Of a stretch of 64,000 bases of DNA, positions 23,746 through 34,179 are shown piece by piece (position 1 is the stretch's first letter; every line of letters starts with the position of its first letter). The DNA is taken from the NCBI GenBank assembly GCA_030062745.1, contig CP099843.1:17402997-17466996 (forward strand). The letters are read 5' to 3'. The notes beneath the pieces were generated by a model. The model saw nothing but the letters and a program-made list of their open reading frames with translations, was not told where the DNA came from and did not search any database. The position numbers were made by a program, and so were the translations under genes. The stretch comes from Capitulum mitella. Taxonomy: Eukaryota > Arthropoda > Thecostraca > Pollicipedomorpha > Pollicipedidae.

Positions 23746-23950
23746 CAGATAAAATTGTGAAGTCGGTGGCAGAGGCATGAAGAATACACTGGATGGAATT
23801 CTTGAGCTACATGCCTCCTTTTCGCAGCATCGATCTGCGTTTGCTCGGCTGCAGCGTTTCCAGCCTTCTTTTTCTCTTGCATGTGATGGAAGGGTCCCGA
23901 AGGGACGCTGACAAGTACGCGCCATTCCCTGCCTCCCTCAAGACAGCCTG

Positions 23951-24095
23951 CAAGAGCGGTGGAGCCTCTGTGGAGGTGGGGGGAGGGGCAAACGCGATTG
24001 TTATCTCGTTTCTTTCCATGCAACGCCATAGGCTTAAGGTTAAACGTTGCCTAAAGTTAGGGGGCAGCTGCCTGCCTGGCCCCCCGTTCCCTGAT
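23951..24095 (+). repeat. CpG-associated dispersed repeat, copy 1
   Basis: The block carries agcggtggagcctctgtgg, then a G-rich run, caaacgcgatt, tcgtttctttccatgcaacg and ggggg. It matches the reverse complement of 44330-44467 over about 130 bp. Both copies sit at the edge of CpG-rich DNA. No ends or target duplications were defined. Confidence 0.75.
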
Positions 24096-24099
24096 GGCC

Positions 24100-24720
24100 T
24101 GCCTGGAGCCTCGGCCGGCCGTCTTAAGTCTCCTGTCCAAACGATCCCCCTAAACCTCCTATCCATCCGCTCATCTTCAACCCTTGCCTAGAGCCGCCTC
24201 CCCTTGTTTACCAGGGTGGTCGCGATGGTGGCGGCGACCCTGGGCCAACATGGCGGCACCCTCAGCCGGCCACCGGGCTCCCATGTAGGTCCGCTGGACG
24301 GGGCAGCCTTCAGGACCGCCGCCGGCGCGCGGCCAACCGGCCGACGCCGCCGTACGGTGTCTGACACGCCGACCCGGCCCGGCCGGCGCCCGCGGCGCTG
24401 GCCGGCCGTGCCGCCCGCGCTGCCGGACTCTGTACCGAGGTAAGCGCACCGGGTCGCCACGGACCGGAATTTTATCACTTGTTTTGTGAGCGGCGGAGGC
24501 CGCCGGCGGCGCAGCTGTGGCCGGCCGCCGCTCGCCGGTAACCCGCCAGCCGAGGGCTGGAATGTCGCGCACTGAGGTCACAGAACGGTGCTCGGCCGGC
24601 GATAGGCAGAACGACCGGCCCGACCCGGCCCGCCTAATCAGATCGCAGACGGCCCGGCGCGCTCGGTAAATTTGGGCACAGCGAGCGCGTGGTGGTGACG
24701 GACGAGGTCCGTCGAGCACT
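24100..24720. promoter_or_regulatory. CpG island with possible first-exon donor
   Basis: Very CpG-rich, with several ggccggcc sites and ccaacatggcggcacc near 24247 (YY1-like). The sequence accgag|gtaagc at 24439/24440 is a good splice donor in the plus direction. An open frame (24204-24443) reads into it. This may be a promoter with a first exon, but no second exon was found. Confidence 0.35.
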
Positions 24721-24899
24721 GCCAGGCTCTTCGCGTAGGCAGCGGGGCAGCATGCCTTGAGATGGCTCTCAGCAGGAGGAGGAAATAAGAAGCAGGCAGG
24801 AGAGAGTGGTCACGGACAAAAACAATCATTTGATAGCGTCCAGGACTGAACGGACTGAGCACGCAATCCGCGGCTCCAGTCCCGAAAAAAAAACTCAGA

Positions 24900-26340
24900 T
24901 CCTCATCTTCCACCGCAGGGACGATGGTATTCTCGACGACGATGACAGAAAGGCTGGATTACTTGGATGTGAGGGGCCAATGAGATGTTAAAAGGAGGGA
25001 AACGAAGCTCATCTCATTTCAGAAAAAAAGTAAAAGAAGCACGAAGACGTGAGAATCCTTGCTCAAAGCTATACTTCCCATAAACCAGCATACGCAAACG
25101 GAACGCAAGTGAAGAAACCTCCAAAGATCGAAACAGCTTGCTTGAAGCAGTTTTCGTTGTGCATGCTGTCGCGCACCCTTACGTTATGAGGTAACGCAGA
25201 TCCCAGTGCGAGACATGGGTGTAGAATCGGGACAAAGTTTGGTACGGAAAAACAAATTCATGGAACCTTAAAATCTGACACTGATAACGTATTTACCGAA
25301 CTTTATTTTATAAAGGAAGAAAACACATGAATGGGTGAAAATGTCGGTATGGAATTTTACAACAATAATTTCCATTGGTATGGAAAGCTCCATACCAAAT
25401 GCATACAAAGTAACACCCCTGGTGTTTGGTGATCGGAGGCCAAGACCTCGCATCATATTCTTCTAGAGTTGTTTTCGGTGCTTAGATATGCTGCCTCCAA
25501 AAACAACAGAAAATAATTTGCACATGGCCAAGGCATGAGCTCACGGTCTCTGGTCCGGATATTAGGAGAACCATCGTTGACAGTTTTTAGTCGGGCGTTT
25601 TGAGCCGGCGCGCTCGTAATGTTGAAGCGCGAACACGCCGACGCTGGGCGTTGCAGTCTCCATTGGTCGCGCAGCACTGGCCGCCGCAACTAACACTACA
25701 GGCGCCGGGTGGCGAGCGGGCGAAAACGACCATCTATCGGGAAATAATGTTTCTGAGAGCTTTATAATGCCAATGCGTGCTCAGCTGAGGTATTCTGGGG
25801 CGTGGATTTCTTCTGGGCAATTTTCCGGTTGATCCTCGAAATGGATCAGCAGTTACAGCAACACGGACAATCGGGGTTCCACCAATACGTCCATGATCGA
25901 TGATGGCGGTGATGCAAAATACAAAAAAATACGCATCGTTTTGTATCAAAGTGAAGAGTGACATCCTCCCAGTCCGGCTTTTTAGAACTCAACAGAATTC
26001 AAGAGTGGATCAAGGGAGCCAGGACTAGGACGGGAGCAAAATCACTGGGAAGCGCCGTTCCGATAACAGTCCACGTTATAATCATTCTGCAAAAACGGAT
26101 GTTAACTCCAGCAACCGGGGTCAATCTCCATGACTGCTAGGATTGTGGTACGTGATTCCAAAGCTGGCTGGGTATTTCGTCTGAAGTAATTGATGTTGCA
26201 ACACCGAAAACGCTCTTGGTTTTCACACTTCGCGCTAATGACGTAGGGCCCACCGAAATCGGGACTGTTCGTGGTGCAGTAACTGCTAATCCGTTCAGTC
26301 CATTAATCTGAAAACTGCACAGGCGGGATCTGCTTCGGCC
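24900..26340. other. No gene recognised; holds palindromic repeat copy 2
   Basis: Ordinary sequence apart from the palindromic repeat at 25330-25420. Short open frames only. Confidence 0.5.
25330..25420 (-). repeat. Palindromic dispersed repeat, copy 2
   Basis: Bases 25375-25384 (ttggtatgga) pair with 25389-25398 across an aagc loop. The flanks (caataatttcca on one side, caaagtaac on the other) match the copy at 12440-12520 when reverse complemented. It is the inverted second member of the family. Confidence 0.7.
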
Positions 26341-26351
26341 GACGCCGCGCG

Positions 26352-26353
<2 letters not shown>

Positions 26354-26402
<49 letters not shown>
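26354..26402. repeat. (TA)n microsatellite
   Basis: About 24 TA units directly next to a short TIR element copy. Confidence 0.97.
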
Positions 26403-26405
<3 letters not shown>

Positions 26406-26407
26406 AC

Positions 26408-26563
26408 GGCGCCGGGTGGCCGGGGCCCGGTCCTCCCCCCCCTTAGGCCCGCATTTTTGTGAAAACCATTGCACATTGTCTTTCCAGCATGTCGTTTTCA
26501 TATCATTTCAGTCCACACTGAGCTCCGGCCTTCCCCCCTTAAGAAAATCCCAACTGCGCCCCT
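26408..26563 (-). mobile_element. Short TIR element (GGCGCAGCCAGG family), copy B
   Basis: Same order of blocks as the 442-593 copy, including ttaggcccgcatttttgtg, aaaaccattgcacattgtc and ccttaagaaaatcc, ending aactgcgcccctg. Its left end (ggcgccgggtgg) is eroded. Non-coding. Confidence 0.75.
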
Positions 26564-26596
26564 GCGCACACGCACACACACACGTATACATATTTG

Positions 26597-26640
26597 TATA
26601 TATATATATTATATATATATATATATATTAGTATATATAT
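26597..26640. repeat. Imperfect (TA)n microsatellite
   Basis: TA tract broken by att and tta interruptions, about 44 bp. Confidence 0.95.
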
Positions 26641-26712
26641 GGGACAATGAATACATAAAGATAAAAATAAACAATACCAAAAACTAAAATTCAAAAGTTG
26701 CAAAATACATTT

Positions 26713-26843
26713 TAGTACACATTGTGTACTACACTGTAGTACACATTGTGTACAGTAAAGTACACAATACATACATACATACATACATACATACATACAT
26801 AGTACACAGTGTAGTACACATTGTGTACAGTAAAGTACACAAT
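26713..26843. repeat. Direct 33-bp repeats and palindromes around a (CATA)n tract
   Basis: A 33-bp block beginning gtagtacacattgtgtacag occurs at 26736-26768 and 26811-26843, flanking (ACAT)n at about 26768-26801. Bases 26713-26731 form a 19-bp palindrome (tagtacaca, one base, tgtgtacta). Confidence 0.9.
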
Positions 26844-26875
26844 CTCTCATCGGATTTGGAATCCGATGAGAGATT
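26841..26875. other. Perfect 16-bp stem, 3-base loop hairpin
   Basis: Bases 26841-26856 (aatctctcatcggatt) are exactly complementary to 26860-26875, separated only by TGG. The hairpin abuts the repeat block at 26713-26843. No poly-T follows, so it is not terminator-like. A structured RNA or a snap-back duplication are both possible. Confidence 0.9.
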
Positions 26876-27724
26876 TAGTCCACTGTACTTTGATTTGGTC
26901 CAGAGATGCAAATTTTTGTGCTTGCATCCCCAATCAAAAACACAAAGTTACGCCCCTGGCTTGCTGCAGCGAGAGCAATGGTCCGCAACCCAGCGAAGAC
27001 CTTCCAACCGCCCTCTGACGGCCGTGAACCACGGCAGAGCTCTGCCTGGCCGGGTATGCAAACCCTTTGACACCGGGGCGCTGCGGCACAGTATACCCTT
27101 AAAAAACGATGGCGGCCTTCAGCCAAGCGCGGGTGGCGCGCGGATACCAGCGGAAAAGACCATGTGAATGCGAAACCGTCAAACCAGAAATCCGGATTCG
27201 GATGCGGGTCTCGACTGGATGGGACGCGAAAGCTTTCCCTCCGTTCTCGAATTCTGTGCTTATTAGTACACCCCACGAGACCATCTGGTGGATACCCGTG
27301 TGTAGAAGAGTTTGCTTTAAAAAATGACTCTCCATTTTCTGGAACCTCATTTCACTACCTGAGGTTGGTGAAGATACAACAGTGGCTAAATCGTAAAGTT
27401 TTCGTACGTCGTAAGGTCGTGGTGCGTATTCGGTGCAAATACGGAATCTTAAGGCAGTTCCTGCTCTTTCATAACAAATGGTTAAAAAGGTTGGATAACA
27501 GTCCAGTGGCAGCGGCTACTGGACGTTTTATTCTAGTCTCAGGTAAGATAATTTCCAAATCATTTTTTGTATGTGACCACTTGAAGGTAACGCAACATTT
27601 TAGTCGACATTATGGGAGAAAAACGTTTTTGTTATCTCTCTTCTTCTGCCATCGCTGAGTAGCAAAGGGGTAACATTCTCTGCTCAACAAGAGCATCAAA
27701 TCGGAAGGTGAGGTACTTTGATGT

Positions 27725-28173
27725 TTATGTAAGAGGCCCATTGTTATCTTCTGGCGTGTTCGAGCGAGGTCCTGAGTTGAATTCGTAAAGTTCTGTATGC
27801 CGCCAACAACCCTCCACCGTCCGTTTGAAAAATTCAGTTTGTTCCAGGCCGAGATCACGGAAGTGCACAGATGAACAACTTTTGTTGCCAGCCCATCGAT
27901 AATGTTCTGGCTGCCAATAAAGACAAGAAAAATGTCAAGAAAACAGGAAAATGGTCACCTTACCTGCAACCATACTGGAATCACATTGCTAAATGCAGCC
28001 CGTTTGTTATTCAAATAGAGAAGAACAAGCTCGCTCAGTCTGATCCACGAACCTTTGTCCCGAATGGCAATTGTGTGAGCTGGAACACACTCAAACAGAC
28101 GTGCTGCGTAGCACATGTTGAAAAATCCCCAGCAGGACATCGCAGCTAGCACAATAATTTTCGGGATAAAACT
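27725..28173 (-). CDS. Candidate 3' end of a two-or-more-exon gene, unknown protein
   Basis: Two minus-strand exons fit together. Exon 28173-27964 (70 codons) is preceded by cttctggcag and ends CAG|GTAAGG. The intron 27963-27911 is 53 bp, with a T-rich tract before TTGGCAG. Exon 27910-27725 (61 codons plus TAA) continues in the same phase. The first exon starts SFIPKIIVLAAMSCWGFF, a hydrophobic, membrane-like segment, followed by a mixed region. The second is polar with aromatic residues and Asn/Pro/Glu at the end. An AATAAA lies on this strand at 27532-27527, about 190 nt past the stop. A further upstream exon might end at 28389 (GAG AAG|GTAAAT), also phase 0. I recognise no family. The plus strand is open over 27871-28149, which weakens the case. 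It could be a diverged chemoreceptor-like or other membrane protein, but that is a guess. Confidence 0.35.
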
Positions 28174-29110
28174 CTGCCAGAAGGCGAAACATGTCTCGCG
28201 CGCTCCTCACAAGTCGGCCGGTCCAGCCGCGCAAGTAGGCAAATATGACGCTTTACTGATTGAACACGGCGTGGCTGGTAAATGTCCAGCCTAAGCACTA
28301 GGAGTGTTTTGCGGCGCTGTTCGTAATTTACGGGTGGGAAATGGCACCCAACCAGAATCAGTTTTCCAGTCCAAAGTGACGCATTTACCTTCTCAAAACC
28401 CACATAAAAACTTTCCTTGGTATGTATAAACGCATGTCAGACAGATAAAAGGTACACATTTAGTTACTGGTTATACACCTACTCAGTACAATATTGAAAT
28501 CAGAGGAAAGTTCAGCCAGCACTATTTATTCATTCCCACATCCGGTCGATACCGTCTGAGCAATTCATGAAACATTGCACTTAGTACCCTTGATTCAATG
28601 TGCAACATTTTGCTGTACAATGGCAGTAAGGAAAGGAAAATTGTCATCTGTCATACCATGCAAACATAGAAGCTCTTTCAGCCAGCCTCTGTGTGGTAGA
28701 ATTGAAATCGATTCATTATTTTAAGATCTTAAGATTTTTTCTAGCCCATTCAATGCGTGAGAGCTGTTACTTACATAGGCGACGTCACAAAACCCCGATT
28801 CTAGTGCTTCTGTAATTCACAATGGACTATCAGTCGATGGGTACTACTGTGGACAATAAATAATCTGCATATGTACATCACAGAAAATAACCCAGGTACG
28901 TCTCAAGTCCTGAACAAAGCAAATGTTTTTCATTCTCGTGCAAAATGGGCGCGATACATAAGATTCCGACCTATACCAAAATGAACAAAGCAATCCAGTA
29001 GACAAGGATTGTGAAAGTAAGTGGGAATGGAGGTCTTAATTATACCTTTTATTAAGAAGGTTCAAAACAATTTCTATGGTTCCCCTGTGAGTCCTATCCA
29101 CTTGTCCCAT

Positions 29111-29407
29111 TTATAGCTGTTGCGTGAAGTCACGAGAGGGTACAAGCCATTGAATGCTTGTTTTCATTGTCTTGCGCAGCCCATATTGCGTCATATCGAT
29201 GATGACTACAGCACATATGCTATTTAACTGGTTTTTCCGAAGCTTGTAGAGATTTATAAAGGACCAAAAACGATATCTGCGGCATTTTTCACACCAATCC
29301 AGTCTACTTCCAACAAGCTGTTCAAGGCGGATATTTTCTTCGACGGTTGCCACGATTATTGGACAAAACAATTCGTAAAAAATGGCAAAAGAGAGCAAAG
29401 TTACCAA
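29111..29407 (-). CDS. Candidate ORF or exon, 98 codons, minus strand
   Basis: Open from just above 29407 to a TAA at 29111. It begins with a hydrophobic stretch (VTLLSFAIFYELFCPIIVAT), then basic and aromatic sequence. It lies on the same strand as, and about 1 kb upstream of, the candidate gene at 27725-28173. No donor site linking them was found, and the frame ends in a stop, so a direct link is not supported. The plus strand is open over 29260-29577. Only one of the two can be real, and perhaps neither. Confidence 0.15.
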   Translation of the reverse strand: MVTLLSFAIFYELFCPIIVATVEENIRLEQLVGSRLDWCEKCRRYRFWSFINLYKLRKNQLNSICAVVIIDMTQYGLRKTMKTSIQWLVPSRDFTQQL

Positions 29408-29646
29408 AGGAAGTTGTCAAACGAGCACGTGTCCAAGTTCTTGATTGTACGATGGGATTACTTGCTTCGCTGCCTAGCATCCGAGTATCTCCCCGTGAAA
29501 AAGCTCAGGTTTTGTTTCCGTTTTCCCGCATTTTTCCTTGTGGTCAGATCCAAGCGAAAACAGTAAGTCGACCGTAGGACGGCCAAAATCGGATAAGTTT
29601 TTACCACAGGTAATTAAAATGTATGGCATGTCATGTTTGAGGTTGT
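29303..29646 (+). CDS. Alternative plus-strand exon pair over the same region
   Basis: An acceptor (tttttcacaccaatccag) at 29302 and a GTAAGT donor at 29563 bound a 260-bp open exon rich in Lys/Arg (for example DKTIRKKWQKRAKLPKEV). After a 47-bp intron ending ttttaccacag, 12 more codons (29610-29645) lead to a stop. It conflicts with the minus-strand frame 29111-29407. It matches no known family. Listed because the splice signals are good, not because the product is recognised. Confidence 0.15.
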
Positions 29647-29649
29647 GAG

Positions 29650-31150
29650 CACATGCTCACTATGTGCTCTGTATCAATGGGACTGTGCCTTATAACGCAA
29701 TGGACATCCACTATGATGTTCCCCGACTGTACGCAGATTTATAAACAACATCTCTAATTGATATAACTTAAGACGTACATTCATCTACTTTGGGCACCGG
29801 AACAGTCAAGAACATCCTAGAATTGAGACTTTTTACGCCGAATGACACAAACACGAGCGTGCACCCAACGCATCCCAGCGGCGAGTGGCAGCGGCCGCTC
29901 GACCGAGCCAACAGGTCCCCATCCAAGCGGGCGTGCTTATCTTCGGGGGCTACGCCGGTGGCGGACACTCGTAGCTGTAATGTGGCCGCTCCAAGGCCGC
30001 CTTAGTTTTTTCAGGGTTCGCTTGGAATCGTAACATAATACAGTCTTGACGGTACAAATAACGGGGTCCTAGTCATCACGGGCTAAAATGCGATTATTAC
30101 GACGTGCTCACGGAAGCAACAGAAGGGTCCGTAATGAGGAGATATGAGGAGATGGGAATACGTTGGTCAATTTTTTTCTTCCACTTGGTCACGATTTTTC
30201 GATAGAGGCCGTGGCACAGAAATATCATTCCGACAGCACGATGGAATCGGACAATAAAGGCTGTTGGCGATATCTTTTCCTCTGTAGCCGTGGCTGTAGC
30301 CATGTTTTAACTGCCACCACCACTCAACGGAGAAAGCCTATCAAAAGCCACCGGTCCAACCACCAAAACTGACAAAATTCTGGAATTCGTTAAAAGTCGT
30401 AGCCAGCCAATAGCTACCGGGTCGCAGATGCTTAGAAAAAATATGTCCTCGGATTTCGGCCATTTCATTTTAGAGTTCCGAACTTTCAGTTTTTCATTTT
30501 TGGAGCGTAAAGGAACATTAAATTACAGGTTAAATGGTCACGCCCCTGCCGGTTCGCCAGGCGTAAATCCAGATGGGACGAACACATGTGTGCCAAAGGC
30601 TTCTTTGATGCGTGATAAACTTTACTAAGAGAAGACAAATTATATGAAAACAGTGATAAAGAAAGCGGACAGAAAGCAATCCCCCGATTGACCAATGTGG
30701 GTACCCCCCTTTGCTCCATGCGGCAGATTTCGGGGTCCACTCTCCGTGGATCATAAACTGCAGACGAACAAGCCCAAAAGCCATGAAATGTGACTTGTGA
30801 CGTCTTTCTTCACAAAAATGCCTACTGACTTCATAGCGCACCATTACCTCTCTGTCCTGGAGGGAAGTCCCCTGGCCGTCTTTCCGTGAGTAACTGTCAC
30901 CATCAGTGAAGCAGACAGAGGAATCAGAAGCCTCTGATCTCAGGAAGAGCAGAAGCTCTTTTAACCGCCACCAGTAGTAAAATTCAAGAATTTTTATGTC
31001 CATTGTTAAAGTCATTTAGAAGAGATGCAGTGATTCAGCAGAATTGCAGCTATTTGTTTCCCTGGGGCTTCATTCTCCTCATATTTTTACTTTATTTCAT
31101 TATTTTAACATCGCCGCTCCGCCTGAATCTAAAAACATCATCAGCTCCGT
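29650..31150. other. No feature recognised
   Basis: Mixed sequence. A 161-codon minus frame (30530-31015) starts with an ATG but shows no motif and no promoter context. Nothing else was seen. Confidence 0.4.
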
Positions 31151-31158
31151 TTCTTCAG

Positions 31159-31546
31159 CTTAAAAACACTTTCAAGCCGGATCCCTTGTTTCCCTATTTT
31201 GCGACCCTGCCACACGATTTCGCCTACTGGCGCCATCGGCCGACCACAGGCAGTAATGTTGTTCGCCCATATGTGGATGGCGTGTTTGCCATGCGCGACT
31301 CAGAATATGTTTCCCGATTCGTAAGTAAAGTCTTTCGTGCTTAGTTAAAATCCCACCAAATTAAGATACGCATGAGTAGATTTTCGAAACTTTTAGGGAT
31401 TTACATTAGCGATGGTTAACACTCGTACTGGAAGACGGTCAGATGTAACGCGCCCCCAAAGATCCCAAAACCCTAACGGGAACAGAGCAACCAAAAATTG
31501 CAGGAGAGATGCGGCCCTGAAGGATCTCTCTCCTGTACAAGTTTAA
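31159..31546 (+). CDS. Candidate exon pair, unknown protein
   Basis: Exon 31159-31320 (54 codons) follows a pyrimidine-rich acceptor (ctccgtttcttcag) and ends at a perfect GTAAGT. After a 76-bp intron (31321-31396, ending aaacttttag) the same phase stays open for 49 codons to a TAA at 31544-31546. The first exon contains LPHDFAYWRHRPTTG and VRPYVDGVFAMRDSEY; the second is basic and Asn-rich. The frame is open upstream to before 31003, where a T-rich stretch would encode a hydrophobic helix. No known family. A TTAA at 31416 may be the left edge of a mobile element, which would put the second exon partly inside a transposon. Codon composition looks natural, but chance is not excluded. Confidence 0.22.
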
Positions 31547-31779
31547 TATCTTTAGACTCCATATGACTTCAAGGTAAAATGAGGGTAAAATCTGATGCGT
31601 TTCGCCAGACTTTCGCTTGTACCGCGAGAACCGCTGGTCATAGCGCGAAAATGTATGAACCACTTTTGTAAATCACACAGAACTGAAATATGTTTAACAA
31701 TTTGAGATGCTTAGGTCAGTGCTGATGCTTAAATTAGTGTTTCAGCGCAACATACGCCACATGGCCATAATTTCACGAA

Positions 31780-32988
31780 GTTCCACGAAGAGCCACATAC
31801 CCTGCTTTGTAGTCTGTGAAGGTACATTTTGGCACGCAATTCGGATTTGGCAGGCAGAAATACTTCATTGACCAAATTTCCACCACCAGTCACCCGAGGT
31901 TATTTGAGTTGCCTGAGCCACTGACCTAAAGTGACCTCAAAAAGGTGAAAATCGTAAAAAATGAACTCCCTAGAGCCAATTCTCGTCATCCGTTACAATT
32001 TTACCACTAAATGAAGTATTTAGCACAGGCAAATAAAAACTTCAATGCGATGTCTGACTTTCTGAGAAGAATATACAGACAGAAAGGAATGCTAGGCCGA
32101 AGACAAAAACAGTATGATCCATTTCATTTTGACATCTATTTACATCTATTTACACCTATTGATATTCGCATGCCGTTTCTAGGTAACTGTTGGCGCCGCA
32201 TTGAAATCGGCTTAAAGATTATTATCGAGAACCTCGAAAGCAAGTTGCTGCAGAAATGGGTGTACCAGGTTAAGAAGGTTCATCTCAAGACAGTAACTTC
32301 AGATGACGTAAAAGAGATCAAATCCGTAGGGATGTGTATTCGGTCATTCCTGACACTGTTTTGTACTATTGTACTTTTGTACTACTGGCCTTGACTTTTT
32401 TGGCATTGACAAAGATTAAGAAACTAGAGGCGTTTCATCGTTTGGCCGCTACAGAAAACGGCTACACGTAAATAACTTTTTGGTCATCTCTCCGTAACAT
32501 CAACTGGTATCGACCTGAAACTTAGTACACCTGAAGTAGATGAAGTTGCCTTTTACATATGGCCCGGTTTTTGGCTGAGATTAGAACGGAAGGTCTGTGG
32601 TCGGAAATATTATTTTTTTTACGTTTGGCCTCGACGTGACCTCGTGGCATTTCTTCAGAACAATCAAACTGTTTTTTTGTGTTAATTCTTCATGGTTGGT
32701 TATCTTTGCACCTTTAGAAAGTTGAAAGGCTTTTAAACTACATGCGTGGCAACAGTTTGAAAGTTACTCCAAAAATTGTTATTTCTGAAAACCAAGCATT
32801 GACCTTCGCTAACTCTAACTTGATGATCTTCAGACTTTGGCAAAGTTAACACCAAAAGATCCGCTATGCAGTTCTGTACACCTGTGCCAAAGTTGGTGTA
32901 ACAGTGCCACACTGTTTGGGATCTATTTCGGAAAAACCTCAGGGATTTAAACTGATCCCCACCCCACCCCCACCACAGCGCGTGTTAA
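31780..32988 (-). mobile_element. TTAA-bounded element relic with internal ORF
   Basis: The right edge is TTAA at 32985-32988. Read on the minus strand it starts TTAACACGCGCTGTGGTGG, then G-rich sequence, then ccctgaggtttttccg, which matches the relic ending at 8425. The left limit is uncertain. A TTAACACTCG at 31416 would give about 1565 bp, close to the 1567-bp element at 34966, but similarity there is weak. The interior shares the 'gacctaaagtgacctc' style of the family. Confidence 0.4.
32011..32394 (+). CDS. ORF inside the TTAA relic, 127 aa, unknown
   Basis: The ORF runs from ATG 32011 to a TGA at 32392-32394. It starts MKYLAQANKNFNAMSDFLRR, is basic with amphipathic stretches, and ends with a hydrophobic segment (FLTLFCTIVLLYYWP) that would suit a tail anchor. 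It has no transposase motif (no DDE/DDD pattern seen). It may be a passenger frame of the element or a chance frame. About a dozen frames of this length are expected by chance. Confidence 0.18.
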   Translation: MKYLAQANKNFNAMSDFLRRIYRQKGMLGRRQKQYDPFHFDIYLHLFTPIDIRMPFLGNCWRRIEIGLKIIIENLESKLLQKWVYQVKKVHLKTVTSDDVKEIKSVGMCIRSFLTLFCTIVLLYYWP

Positions 32989-33170
32989 AAGGAATTTTGC
33001 TATTGAGGACACCTTCTGATGCATAAGCCATACATGTTGTCCATACCACAGGGTTGCAACAAGCGATCCAAGCGACCCTCTGGCTATTGCACTGGAGGCG
33101 TCATTGTTCTGTATTCTCTTCCACGTATCGCAGTCAATGAGAGCAACACGCATCTGTGCTTCCTTTACCG

Positions 33171-33195
33171 ATATATACGTATATATATATATATA
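33171..33195. repeat. Short (TA)n tract
   Basis: About 25 bp of TA interrupted by one acgt. Confidence 0.9.
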
Positions 33196-33609
33196 ACGTA
33201 AATTTTGTCGAGAAATGCTGAAAATGCTAGTAGACACGCATGTTTGGCCTCACACCTTTTCTTTTTCGGATACGGCTGACTGCATCCAAAAGACCATAAA
33301 TGTCCCAGAAAGGATGGAGGGTGGTTACAAGGCGGCAGGATCATATTGGCCCGGTGCTATCATCCCTGGGTCGGGCTTCCCTCAGAGCGGCTTGCATGAT
33401 AGCACGGCCTGATCAGACGGCGGCAGCTGATTCCACGGGACAGCTTCTCCGAGCGGCTAGGCTAGCCTTCCGAATCGGTGACAGCCTGCGTCTGGTCACT
33501 TTACGATGGCCAATGAGGTCAGAGCGTGTAGCACGCTACGTTGCAGTGGAGTGAGCTCCATCGGTTTCACTCAATCGCCTGAGGACTGGCTGACACAGTG
33601 CCTGGGATA

Positions 33610-34055
33610 TCTTAACTGTAACCTGCTTTCTGTAACCAGCTGTCGTCGTCCTCAGCTGCAATCTATGCACTGTAACATGCACACTGTAACCTGTATACTG
33701 TGACCTATGTATTGCAATCTTTTACACTGTACACTACAACCTGTGCACTGAAACCTGTACACAGTGACATCAGAGGTGCACAAAACGCCAAAACTGTCAC
33801 CTACAAAAACTAAAAACCCCAAATCTGTCATGCTTCCATTTCGGCCATATTTTATCCTACCAGTCGAAATAACACATTTATCGCCTCCTTCCAGAACCAG
33901 TACATGTTGACGCCACCATACTTACAGTGACTTCTTGCATTGCATGTCCGACGGTTGTGCCTGACAGACAATGTGATCCGTACAGCGTGACCTGCACAGT
34001 GTACCCTGCCCACTGTAACCTGTACATTGTGGGCTGTACATTGTGACCGACTGCC
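33610..34055 (+). repeat. Degenerate CTGTAACCTGTACA repeat, two blocks
   Basis: Variants of cactgtaacctgta recur every 14-18 bp at 33610-33772 and again at 33975-34052. Between the blocks is about 200 bp of non-repeated sequence. Units vary in both base and spacing, so it is an old minisatellite. Confidence 0.65.
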
Positions 34056-34133
34056 CCCGAATATAGCTAATATAAAATGGGCCAGTACAGTAGTTGTATT
34101 CGGCGTCAGCCGGTTACAGTGTGCAGGTTTATG

Positions 34134-34136
<3 letters not shown>

Positions 34137-34176
<40 letters not shown>
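34137..34176. repeat. (TA)n microsatellite
   Basis: About 19 TA units. Confidence 0.97.

Positions 34177-34179
<3 letters not shown>

Noticed and set aside
30530..31015. 161-codon minus-strand frame
   Set aside because: It begins with ATG but has no motif, no promoter context and no splice partner; the length is within what chance allows in 64 kb.
31255..31320. YVDG motif resembling the reverse-transcriptase YxDD box
   Set aside because: The second Asp is absent and no other reverse-transcriptase blocks are nearby.
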